Source: Anopheles merus (Eukaryota; Arthropoda; Insecta; Diptera; Culicidae). Taken from it: a stretch of DNA of 64,000 bases. The DNA is taken from contig NC_054081.1 of assembly GCF_017562075.2 (NCBI RefSeq), positions 11,403,528-11,467,527 of the forward strand, in the 5' to 3' direction. A program made the translations under genes and the position numbers. The notes beneath the pieces were generated by a model. It was not told the DNA's origin. It saw only the letters and a list, made by a program, of their open reading frames with translations, and searched no databases. Positions 21,486 through 31,567 of this stretch are shown piece by piece (position 1 is the stretch's first letter; each line of letters begins with the position of its first letter).

Positions 21486-21961
21486 GCTATGAGGTAACTA
21501 TGCTGACCGTGTATAGTGGGCTGCGGGTTCCAGGTTCGTCTTTGGACAGCACGCGAAGCACCTGTCGTCGGCGGTATTCTGTCATTGGAAGCTACCAGAA
21601 ACAAAAAGGGTTACAGGTAGTTTATTAATTTATGTTTCTTGCTTCTGAATATTCGTTGCCTTGAGAATATTTTTTCTACCTACGCACACAATATTAGTTA
21701 AATAATTGAACTGCACTATACCACGAATGTTTACTTTATTGTTGCTATCAGTAATTCTACCATAAAGTATCAGGAGATTAGACCGATTTACAAAACAACA
21801 TAGAAAAAAGTACATCAGCTAGGGGAAGTACAATCCGAGGGCATGTAGTGTATGTGGAAACGCGTTAGATAGGGATAGGCTATAAGTTGTTCACTAAAAT
21901 AAGACTACAAAACTAAATTAAACAAACAAATAAAAAAACACCTCAATAACATACCCATTTC

Positions 21962-22330
21962 TGATTTACTTATTTATCCGGCGCTACAATCGCTCTTCGA
22001 ATGTCCGCAATCGCTCACAGTCTCGCCCCATCGAAGCACGGTGAGTTTATTACGCTACTGAACAGTGATATCACAATGTATGTAAGTCATGGAGGCTTGA
22101 TACCCTAATAATAAATAAATAAATAAATAATACTGCAACAGTTCGTACAGATCTTCGATTTGGGTGGCTTCTTCATTGTCCTTACATTCACATACGGAGC
22201 TAAAAAGCATCCTTCCGGGCATCTTCCTCTTGAACACAGCTGAGTTCGTTCGTCAGCTTTGGACAGTGTCCTTGTCGCAGAGGCGTATGTGAGTACTGGT
22301 GCTGTGCAGGTTCGACGTCTGAACAAGGCG
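21962..22330 (-). mobile_element. Second, 3'-end fragment of the RTE family
   Basis: It matches 15570-15630 (cttatttatccggcgctac) and 15850-16015 (catcttcctctngaac, cagaggcgtatgtgagtact) of the RTE element, with internal deletions and an AATAAATAAATAAATAAATA stretch at 22110-22130. Confidence 0.75.
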
Positions 22331-22343
22331 CATATGGTACACC

Positions 22344-22857
22344 GTTTTGAACCCAAATAAACAATGTTTTGCTGAGTTTGAACATTGTTCAACTATAAAT
22401 ACATTTGACGTCTGACTGAAATACTGATGCCTTTCTGACCATTGTTCAATCGCAACTAAACATTTGCTTTCCCCAATATTAACGTACGTGTACGTCTATA
22501 TAACTCGGGTTCGTTTCTTCGATGATCATTTTGTTGCAATTAATTTTTTTGGAACTTCATTTTATTTTATTTTGAACTAATTTAAAAATCAATTCATAGT
22601 TTCGATGGTATCGGGATAAATTATTGACCAATAAATACAAACTATGTTTACAAATGAAGTCACAAACAAATGTCTAAACTCCACATTTGTTTGTGACTTC
22701 ATTTGTAAACGGATAAAGTTAGAAGTATCACTTGTTTAGTTACGGTTGAACGAAGTTCAGAAAAGCATCAGTATTTCAGTTAAACGTCATATGTTTACTT
22801 ATACTACAAAAATGTTCAGTAGCAGCTTAACATTGTTTATGTGGGCTCGAAAATGAG
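22344..22857. mobile_element. Palindromic MITE, about 510 bp
   Basis: The ends AACCCAAATAAACAATGTT and AGCCCACATAAACAATGTT (reverse strand) pair, and further matching blocks run inward (tactgatgcctttctgac with its complement near 22760) to an almost perfect 28-bp stem at 22646-22673 / 22683-22710. The element is one long foldback. Confidence 0.75.
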
Positions 22858-23189
22858 GTAATTGTCTGCATGAATCGTTGTAAATAAATAATGTTAGTGC
22901 ATGAATCTACTCAATTTCATTTAATAATTTGGATTAAAACTTACGCGGACGTACGAGATACGCTGATGATTTCGGAACGTATTAAATCGCGTACCTTTGG
23001 AAACAGCCTGTGCTCGATCGAATAACACACAACTTTGTTTACTCTAGGTACCTGAATCAGGAAAGGAGGGATCTATCGGATATTTGAAGAAGACCATTTA
23101 AAATTTGGTTAATTTGTTTGGTTTTTAAATAAAGCGTAAAATAAAGCGACGCGAACACGACTGGTCTTGACGGTTTCAAAACAGTAAAT
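22858..23189. other. Non-coding stretch
   Basis: No gene or repeat recognised. Confidence 0.3.
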
Positions 23190-23375
23190 GGTGTTTATTT
23201 CTACAATATGTTCTTATAAACCAATAATTTTAACAGTTTGTGTACTTGTCGTACATGCTGATCGTATTTGTACCTAAAGCTAATATTATTTCTACAATAT
23301 TTTCTTATAAACTAATTATTCTAACAGTCTGTGTACCTGTCCTACCTGTTGACCGTATTTGCACCTATAGCATCG
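23190..23375. repeat. Two-copy tandem duplication, about 90-bp unit
   Basis: tatttctacaatatnttctt, taacagtntgtgtac and gaccgtatttgcacct-like blocks occur twice with about ten differences. Confidence 0.7.
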
Positions 23376-24875
23376 GTTCGCATTTCCTGCTGGCTATCGT
23401 TCTTTTTTTGGCACCTATCTGACATGATGCTCATGTGTATCTGTATTTGTCAACTCTCGATTCTTTCCACTATATGGATATTCATTGGTGGTTCGTTATT
23501 TCAACTGATTTCGTACCTAGGGCGTGCGGGCGTAGGTCGCATGATAATTTGACGTTTTTGCGCATTGGTTGCGCTTGCACCACGAACGCTATATGTATGG
23601 CACCAGGCTGTGCGCGTATGCATAATATGTTATGATTATTTCGTTTCTCGCTTCTTTAAGAGGTTATTATTTAATTAGGATAGCAATAATGATCCTAAAC
23701 GAGATGGTGTTTCGGCTATGCTGGATTGTTTGATGAAGATTTTGTGCCTTTCCTGCTGCAAAGTTTGCTCAGCTGCACTTTGCTAGAAATCTGAACCTTC
23801 ATTATGTTACGCATGCTTGTACAGCGTTTCATTGGTGCTAGGTGTTATTGCTTTGAGTGCAGATAAAAATGACTTTGTTGATTTTTCAATTTCTTGCCTT
23901 ATTTTTTGTAAGTTTATCTTGCCGTAAAGAGATTTTGAATTTAATATAATTAATAAAGTGTCGCGATCGCCAAATATTGTAAAAAAAAAACAGTGGAACC
24001 CCTCACATTACGAATTAACGAATTTTTGTTTGCATTACGAGCAATATAATTAGTGTCCATGGCACATTTTCGGTGTCGATGTGAAATCAAGATCACGTGT
24101 GGTTAGCATTCAGCATTACTCTAATTTTGATTTTCGCTCAGGCAAATAAGAGTTAAGATACTTAGCATCATTTAGTAGAAAACTATTACCAGTTGGAAAA
24201 GAGTCGTATGCAGCAGTTTGTTGTATATTGACGAGTCTTTCTTCCACGCTTTGCTGTATATACTTTTTCATGAAGGGGAGAGTTTCCCCTGCCAATTATT
24301 GCCACTTGGAAGAGATTTTTGGTGAACCAACACAAACCAATAAAAAATCATTCCAATACGAATTTTCGAAAAGAAAAGACTGAACAATCGAAAACCTTTT
24401 CAAGAAAATGGTTCAAGAATAATGACATGCATTGCAGAAGGTGTTTTTTTTTTCTTACAATTTCAAGATAAATATCGTTTTGATAGCGATTAAAGGATTG
24501 TACAAAAGAAGGATAGGCATTATAGGATTGGAAGGAAGCAACAACGTTTAACAAAGATCTAAGCCGAGTTAACCCTTTTCTAATATCAAAAATATAGAAC
24601 AATGCGATTAACGGAAAGCCAATTCAGGCAATCGCCTGAAAGATGGTTAATTGTTAAAACGTGTACGGAACCAGAAACAGGCAAAAAAAATAATGAACAT
24701 AAAATCAATTCCGAATTATAGTGGGGAAATGGTAGCAATGACAAAAGAACATCCCACACTAAACACACGTAAAGGTTTAATGAGATGTCCATGCGTTACA
24801 TCTCCGTAACAGTACCGCGGCGTTCACCGAAGAACCGCGTCATAACGCCAGTGTAAGGGCTCGTGGCAAAAAAAA
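23376..24875. other. Long stretch without recognised gene
   Basis: AT-rich with no convincing coding sequence. Near 23990 cagtggaacccctcacatta resembles one terminus of a pogo-like element, but no matching second end was found. Confidence 0.35.
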
Positions 24876-24959
24876 ATGGTCATCCATCGTAAACTGTTAA
24901 TAGAGTTACGTTATGGTGAAGTGCCGAAATCGCAGGTTCGAGAATTAGGGCATCGATAT

Positions 24960-25640
24960 GCTGATCATTGCATATCCACGTTAGAAAATTTAAAAAATAC
25001 ACTGCATTTTCTACGCCGGATGGCCACTCCCACTCCAAAAGATTACCATTTGGACTTACCATATCCCCCAACAGCTTCCAAAAAATGATGACTGGCCATG
25101 ACCGGGCTTCCCCCGGTGTTCGTTTATGTAGACGGCATAGTCGTGATAGGATGCTCAGAAAACCAACATTTAAAAAATCTAAGATAAGTTTTGAAAAACT
25201 TCGACAATATAATTTTAAATAAGTCATATACTTGGATCACAAAATAACCGATTAATGAGTTTTGCCAGACGACCTAAGTACGACAGCGTAAAAAAGTACC
25301 GAGTACCCGCGAACGCAGACGAAGTAAGGAGAGTTGTTGCTTTCCGCAATTGTTAAAGAAAGCTTGTGCCAAATTCTCGGAAAATGCACAACAACTTAAT
25401 AACCTGCTGCGCAAAAAATTAACTTTTGAATGGACCCCAAAATCATAGAGAAGGAATTACTAGCAATTCATGGGACAGTTGGGGATTCGTGTTGAAGAGA
25501 TCAATGGTGAAACAGAACACTACAGATAAAGTTACAGAATCCTTAGCGCAAGGCCAGCCTAAAAGGTATCACTCACTTTCATTCGAAGAAATCTCAAATA
25601 ATTTTGTTTTAGTTTCAAAAGAGAAAGTTACCCGCTTAAA
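24960..25640 (+). pseudogene. Ty3/gypsy pol remnant, plus strand
   Basis: KKYTAFSTPDGHSHSKRLPFGL and ISPNSFQKMM (24985-25090) match the RT of the minus-strand gypsy at 12950-13140. A broken region around 25120-25170 replaces the YVDD motif, followed by KYDSVKKYRVPANADEVRR near 25275-25335 and a short stretch of the RNase H linker with FEWTP near 25425. Several frame changes; inactive. Confidence 0.7.
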
Positions 25641-25789
25641 CATCTGGTTGTCAAATGTGCGCTAACTTCCGTAACTTTTCACTATTAATAAAGCTATCTG
25701 AACGGACAGAAGGTCAGTTCTGCTCGGACACAGGATCGTACATCTTGTCCCTTCAACTCATATATGAGCAGTATTGTTCCCCTACCCAA

Positions 25790-26310
25790 GGTAAGGGGGG
25801 AGGTGTAGCATACACATGCTACTGTCTCCAACAAACGCACCGTATATAAGCTGGCCGGTCAGCAAAACTTCAATCCGAAAGGTTTACGTATGCTAGGTGG
25901 CATAACGTCGAAAGTTCCCACGGTTCGGCATAACTAGAAGTCCGCTTCCCACCTGACGCATCACATCGATTGAAATTGTTACGCGACAAGGTCAAGTTCA
26001 ATAAGCTTACCGCGCCAATCACGAAATGCTAACTCAGCGCTGCCTCCAGGGCTACGACGCAAACCCGTGCCGAACTGAGCAACACACCACTTTCGGGTCG
26101 CCGCATGAACGTTATCTGCAATAGAGTGTCCGGGCGCCCCTGATAGTCAAAACTAGCGACTGATGCAGCTGCAGTATTGTGTTTCGCCATTGGTGACGAA
26201 ATATAGAAATAGAAACGTGAGCGGAAGCACCTTTGCAATAAACAAAATTTATTTTAACCAAATGGTGTAGTCGTTCATATGAATATTTATTGATACGTTG
26301 ATTGAGGCTC
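25790..26310 (+). mobile_element. Polypurine tract and 3' LTR-like sequence
   Basis: A purine tract (aaggtaaggggggagg) ends directly before TGTAGCATACACATGC at 25804, the arrangement of a 3' LTR. CGTATATAAG lies 37 bp inside as a possible TATA box, and a polyA signal (aataaac) is near 26239. The LTR start resembles the BEL-type LTR at 41101. The right end is uncertain. Confidence 0.4.
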
Positions 26311-26573
26311 GTCACCTTTTATATCACCTTTATATCAAGGATTGTCTAATCTTTTAATTGAAACGATATATTCTGCTGCCAATTGTAATTTGCAAGTGAA
26401 CAAGCGTCTGGAAAAACTGGAAGTAAGCAATTTCACCTTTTTTTTTTAAATATGCAGGAGCATCGTATACATAATATAAGATTAATTTTAATAGAGAAGT
26501 CGCGTAATAGATGTGTCACAAATGTTGATAAACCAACAATAATGAATAATTTACTAACGCCTGATGAATAATT

Positions 26574-26711
26574 TACCTTATGCATTCGTAATAAAATGTG
26601 TACTAATTGTGGTAAAGACAACAACCACAATGCCCAGAATTGCCGCTTTCCACCGCAATGTAACATTTATGGTTGCAACAAAAAAAGATCTAAACATTGT
26701 TTGTTGCTATG
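26574..26711 (+). pseudogene. BEL/Pao gag zinc-knuckle remnant
   Basis: One frame reads KMCTNCGKDNNHNAQNC and then CNIYGCNKKRSKH, i.e. CX2CX5HX4C followed by a second Cys/His set, as in BEL/Pao Gag. Both ends are truncated; the following sequence is an errantivirus-like LTR fragment. Confidence 0.55.
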
Positions 26712-26741
26712 ATCTGATTTGCTGAATGTGTTACAAATGTG

Positions 26742-26904
26742 TTTGCAACCAGCGGTCTAGTTAGAATATTAGCTTGATAGGTTTAGCAGTCGAAGTTTAG
26801 AATCAGTCAGATATAGTTCAGTTTTAGCGTTAGTCAGGAGTAATCCTGTTGGTATGAATAAAAATCTTTTTTCATGGCCAACCGGTTAGCATACCGGATT
26901 AACT
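26742..26904 (+). mobile_element. Errantivirus-like LTR, family A, 3' fragment
   Basis: The sequence matches the right half of the LTRs ending at 43846, 52639 and 53689 (agttagaatattagcttgat, gtcaggagtaatcctgttgg, atggccaaccggt) and ends in TAACT at 26904. No primer binding site follows, so it is a fragment or solo LTR. Confidence 0.65.
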
Positions 26905-27062
26905 AATTTAAACATCTGAAAGACATCCACGACTCTAGTTATATCAATGCAAAACCATCTGCACTCTTAGGACTATCCCACTCATTTATTTGCCATGGTT
27001 CGAAATATCGAGAGGGCGATTCAACCGAACCAATTGCTCACAAAACCAGGCTTGGTAGGGTA

Positions 27063-27296
27063 GTGGTGTTCAGCGGTTCCAACTCCCTGAGAAGCTCAGA
27101 AAACTCCTTCAAAATGAAGCAAAAGGAAGAAGAGATAAAAGAAGAAATGACACGAATGATGCGTAGTTCCTTTTCAACGGAGGAATTCGTCGTCAAACTC
27201 ACGCCAACCCGATCGTCTGACGAAATAAAAAGAACGAAAGAGATCATGCAAAACACGATTAAGAACACTGGCAAGGGTTACGAAATAGTGTGGTAG
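27063..27296 (+). pseudogene. BEL/Pao pol fragment before the RT domain
   Basis: The end of this open segment (FSTEEFVVKLTP...GYEIVW) aligns with the corresponding part of the complete BEL element at 31568-37765 ([10 protein letters not shown]...RYEIGLLW). It stops where an LTR-like TGTGGTAGG repeat begins at 27289. Confidence 0.65.
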
Positions 27297-27339
27297 GTTC
27301 GGCTGCGCTTCTCAAACCGTTTCAGTGAGTCAATGCGCG

Positions 27340-27529
27340 AGTTAGCACATCGGCACCGAACTGCTGATGCGGCGGGTTGAATAACTAGGGTATAGATATG
27401 CTGATCGATATATGCATATCGATACCGTTAGCCAACCGGTCACTTTAACAATAATGAAAAATAAAGTCAGTTGGTTTCTAGCACTCGAAAGGTCCACTTC
27501 TTTCTAGCATCGAAGAAAGAAAAATAACT
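27340..27529 (+). mobile_element. Errantivirus-like LTR, family B, with primer binding site
   Basis: It starts AGTTAGCACATCG and ends TAACT, the AGTTA...TAACT form of gypsy-type insect retroviruses. The last T overlaps TGGCGCCCGAATAGGGACC (27529-27547), a tRNA-Lys type primer binding site. A second copy is at 40289-40489. Confidence 0.75.
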
Positions 27530-27760
27530 GGCGCCCGAATAGGGACCTGAAGAAGTTAAACGGGAAGTGTATAAGTAAAAAAAATCCTAAAATTAACAGT
27601 AGTTAAATCTGTGGTCAAAGGAGCCATTATTAAGACAAAGCGAATTTTGGGACACCGTCGTAAACACCCGATTGTTGCCAGCAGGCCCCCAGTAGTCGAA
27701 AGGAATAAAAAGGAAACCCTGCTGTAGCTGCCCAACTTTCCCCCGCGGAAAACTTCATCA

Positions 27761-27789
27761 ATGGAGATTAACTCAAAATTACTGTAAGT
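27761..27789 (+). promoter_or_regulatory. Leader start codon and splice donor for env mRNA
   Basis: In the leader an ATG at 27761 opens 23 nt that end at the donor ACT|GTAAGT (27783/27784). The copy at 40724-40746 has the same 23 nt joined directly to env coding sequence, which shows that this donor is used. Confidence 0.7.
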
Positions 27790-27911
27790 ATTCAAACAAA
27801 AAAATCCGAAATAAGCATATTTTGGTGAACAATACAAAGCCTCGGTTTAATTAGTGATCGGTGAATTATAATTGTGACAGTGTAAAGTAAAGTGGAAGCT
27901 AAAAAACAAAA

Positions 27912-28358
27912 ATGACCAATCCCAACTCCGAAATTGTTCTACGATCTTTTGTAGAGATGGGGAAAACCCCTGACTTTTTGAGGGACGTTCCAATTTTTGA
28001 CGGAAACCCAAACGAACTGATGAATTGGATCTCGGATGTAGAAGATGTTTTTATCATGTATAGGGATCTTCCGGACGATTCGTTGCAGTTCCATTTGGTT
28101 GAACGAACAATCAGAAGAAAAGTCCGCGGAGAAGCTTCCGACGTACTAAACGCAAATAATGTTACATGCGCTTGGCATCAGATAAAATCAACACTGATGC
28201 TATATTACAAAGATAAGCGTGACGTGAAAACCCTAGACTATGAATTAACGTGTATAAAAAAGGGTTATTCTGAAAGCCTTGCCGGATATTATAGCAGAGT
28301 TAATGAATTACTAACCGCTATGATAGCACAAGTTCAAACGGATAGCAAATATTCCCTC
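27912..28358 (+). pseudogene. Errantivirus-like gag, 3'-truncated
   Basis: The ATG at 27912 follows an aaaacaaaa context. About 149 codons of Gag are open, with DFLRDVPIFDGNPNELMNWI, RTIRRKVRGEASDVL, WHQIKSTLMLYYKDKRD and YYSRVNELLTAMIA. The same domain occurs at 42925-43275 and 44493-45089. The frame is cut at 28359 by TGTGGTAGG-type sequence; capsid C-terminus, nucleocapsid and pol are missing. Confidence 0.75.
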
Positions 28359-29228
28359 TGTGGTAGGTTCGGCCGCGCTTCTCAAACCGTTTCGGTGAAT
28401 CAATGCGCGGTGCGCAGTGAAATGGTATGGAAAGAGGAAGGGGATCGTACGGAACGCGATACCAAAATGTATACACATTCGTCGTGTATCGGTTACGTCA
28501 ACCCGTTCACACTTACGCTAAGTTCGAAAAGAAGCACTTGCTTACGTCGGCGGAATCGCGGACTGGATCGACCTTGCGCGTCGAGTTGATGACCGAGGCG
28601 GAATCGGACACCGTGGGAGAAGGTGGGTGGAACTAGTGCAAACGTGCACTTTACTTCGACGAGGGTAATGCTGATCGGTCAACTGACTGAACAGCTGATA
28701 ACCAAAAGTGATTATCAAATTGGGCAGAGCCTTCGGCGGAATCTGCAAATTGGTGAGATGCACCAGAACACGAGTGATCTACGTGTCTATGGAAGGTGAA
28801 CTGACTTCGCCATCAATTCGAGCTTTATTTATAAGAAAGATGGTGTGAAAGTTGTGACACATTTGGCAACCAGATGTTTGTCAAATGTGAGCTTTCGTTT
28901 GGTTTTCCGGGTTTGGGTTTTTTTCACAGGTGTTTCTTAAATTATACCTAGTGTGCCTGTGTGCTATCAACTATCCGTGCATTGTGGATGTAGCGAACGT
29001 TTTCCTGTTTATGCCTGGGTTTACGGAAGTTTAATTGCTTATCTGTGGCGCGATTTCCTTATTTATGTTCTGTGGTAAAACACGAGAACGTTTACGCTTC
29101 TGGTATTTAATGTTTCTTTACCTGGCTGCTGGCTATGCGCTTGCGCTTCTGGTGGTTAACGTCTTTTTACCTGGCTTTTGGCAATGCTAAGTTAGATGTG
29201 ACCTACTGTTAGCAGTAAATCTGCTACA
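28359..29228 (+). repeat. LTR-like repeat (TGTGG...CTACA), possible solo LTR
   Basis: It starts TGTGGTAGGTTCGG and may end at ctgctaca (29228). The first 51 bp also stand at 27289-27339, just before LTR B, with about four differences. No target duplication is visible (ccctc left, ctagc right), so the end is a guess. A CTTTATTTATAAG stretch at 28820 could hold the promoter. Confidence 0.35.
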
Positions 29229-29306
29229 CTAGCCATAATGAGTTGAGGCTAATTCTAGAATTGCTGACTTCCTTGTTTGTGCCATGTGAATCACAACTTG
29301 AGTCAC

Positions 29307-29546
29307 TTACATTGTCTCACACAGATCAGGACCCACTTGAGACTCAATGACTTCGAGAGGATGATATGAAGCCTGGCTAATGGCACCTGTCCTTGAACTT
29401 GGCAGATGGACGACAGTGTATTCCAAATCCTCAAGATTATTAGCAGGTGTGTCAAACACATGACGGATCATAAGCTCAGCAATTCCTTCTTTTGGATTCT
29501 GAACTAATCTTTCACCTTGCATTTTGGCTAGCGTTTCCAACAGCAA
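29307..29546 (-). pseudogene. Unrecognised protein fragment next to the viral glycoprotein relic
   Basis: A minus frame of 79 codons (ATEL-type composition, with HPLEVIESQVGPDLCETM at its end) continues past one stop for about 25 codons, so it looks like decayed coding sequence. I cannot assign it to a family. Its start abuts the glycoprotein relic of opposite orientation near 29540, so the two were joined by rearrangement or are two separate insertions. Confidence 0.3.
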
Positions 29547-30442
29547 ACTGTCAGTGTGGCTATAATCAGAGTTTGTCAGACTTATACGTCCAAATTAGCA
29601 CGGCTCGAATTGCTGTTGATGCAATTGCGTCTGTGGAGTGGGAAGTGACAGTTCCAATCTCTGACATGCCTTCGTCAGAGTGTGCTTCATGCAAAGCTAC
29701 ATGTTCAGGAACAACAGTAACCATAGAGAGAGACATAAGCTTTGACGTTCTTCACTTGTGTTTGGATATGCACTGCACTATAATACCAGGAAAAGGATCT
29801 GATGTCAAATACGAGATTCCAAACAACTTATACCACATAACGATGTTTGATGTAAAATTCTGCAGGTCTGATGGAAGAGGTTTTAAGTCAATTAGTGTGG
29901 AATGCAATGAAACTCACAATTGTGACTCAATTCCTTGTGATTTGTGCATTCTCCGATTTGCCAATCCTCACTGCTACAAGCCTGTGAACTGGATTATCAT
30001 GGTATTGATCATCACAACTCTTATTTTATTGATTCCAGCAGTTTATGCAATTTTCCTGATATTGAAGATGTTGATTAAGGTTGGAATAATCCCATTTAAG
30101 TATATGTATAGGCTATGCCGAGCCTGTATAGTAAGGAGCACTAAGAAATCAAAAAAGAACTGGAAAAAAATCAAAAGAAGCCTTGATGTTTATGCTGATC
30201 AAACAATAGCGTTAGAAGATGTGCCATTGTCCAAGCCCTCAGGATTTAGCATAATAGTGCTGCTTTATATAATTTTATCATTAACAGGAGCACTAAGCAG
30301 ATATCTTGCGTGACTTCAGCTGTGGGATTGGTATCATGTAAAATAAACACTATAGTAGATGTTCCACTGTCAGGGTTAGGGGAAGAAAGCTGTCTTAGCA
30401 TCAGAGATGTCATTGTTCGGTTATTAAAATCAAGACAGTTGC
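29540..30442 (+). pseudogene. Endogenous bunyavirus-like glycoprotein relic (Gn end and Gc start)
   Basis: An open frame to 30313 encodes a cysteine-rich ectodomain part (pairs of CxxC), a strong transmembrane segment (about 29990-30090), a basic cytosolic tail with two Cys, and a second hydrophobic segment at the end. This order matches the Gn C-terminal half plus Gc signal of bunyavirus M polyproteins. In another frame from about 30301 a Cys-containing sequence continues as the presumed Gc start, so there is a frameshift at the boundary. The relic is cut at 30442 by a BEL/Pao element and resumes at 39653. It might once have served as an env gene of a retroelement instead of being a plain viral insertion. 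Family level (phasmavirus or orthobunyavirus-like) is not secure. Confidence 0.6.
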
Positions 30443-31272
30443 TGTTGCGACAGCAACGGGTAGGTTGGTACGATTCAAAAGTTTAACAAATATTTCATTT
30501 GCAACGGCTAAGTTTGAATAGAAATTCGAAGCTATTGTAACTTATCGTATGAGAACGAGATCGCTGGCCTAAATAAACATACAATTGGAACGGCCCGTTT
30601 CTTGAGTTCATCGATAAGCATAAGCCACTCGACCAACGCGTAGGGTAATAAAAATATTTAGATCTGGTGCACCCCGTAGGAGGACAGAAATGCATGAAGA
30701 ACGACCGGAGAAAAAAGAAAACATAAAGATTATAAACAAATTGTTGCATGCATTGCAAAAAAGGGCCACGGTCAAGTGTTTGTAGGATCAATCTAGAAGG
30801 CGTAGACTTGAAGTATAAACAAATTGCTGCATGCATTGACAAAAAGGGCCATGGTACTTTCACACACTGGCACCAATACAATTAAACGACGTGTACGGAC
30901 ACGTTCAACACCATCAAAAATGTTAGCATATAAGAACCAATTTTATCAAATAAAGAGGCAGATCTAACTTAGAAACGGAACGGAAAAAACGTCTCGATTT
31001 TCTTTGAACGTCTTGGCCTTTCCTAGGTTTTTTTCTTTAGGTCTCATCCGGGTCCCTCTGCCCCCATCCGAAAAGTTATTGAATGAATTGTGCCACTTTC
31101 GAAGCATAGGTTCCCACGAACCGCGAACACTAGCCGAAGGTTTAATGTACAATTTATTTTGGTAACTCCTTTCGGGCAGAAACCCATCTTTATATAAATT
31201 TGTTTTCGGTTGAATCTCAGGACATTGAAGGCCTTTCCTTCGCGTGGCCTGGCACGAGTTCCGCCGACAACA
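30443..31272 (+). repeat. 5' LTR of the BEL/Pao element
   Basis: See the element entry. A two-copy internal repeat (caaattgntgcatgcattg with aaaaagggcca) occurs at about 30735-30860. The long antisense open frame in both LTRs is not taken as a gene. Confidence 0.93.
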
Positions 31273-31567
31273 TTGGTGGCTCCAGAGAGGAAACGAATTC
31301 TTATTCGTCAAAACACAAAAAAAAACTCAAGTTAGGGAACAACTTTCACATCAAGAGAGGATACGAAATTTATTCGATCCAGTTTTACAAGAACGAACCT
31401 GTCCAGAGAAGAAGGCGTTCAAACCCAAGGCTTAGGCCATTAGGAACAAGCGAACTCTACCTGTTGGGATAAATCCTTCAGTTATTAAACAACTGACCTA
31501 CGTGCTACCTTGAGGTATAACATTTGATTAGGGAAGAAAACATTCTATTAACGTAAAAGGGATATCA

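Noticed and set aside
23986..24060. pogo-like terminus CAGTGGAACCCCTCACATTA
   Set aside because: No matching inverted end or TA duplication was found downstream, so no element can be delimited.
30495..30881. 128-codon minus-strand frame in the BEL 5' LTR
   Set aside because: It is repeated identically in the 3' LTR (38874-39260), overlaps LTR control sequence, contains an internal tandem repeat and has no recognisable domain; chance antisense frame.
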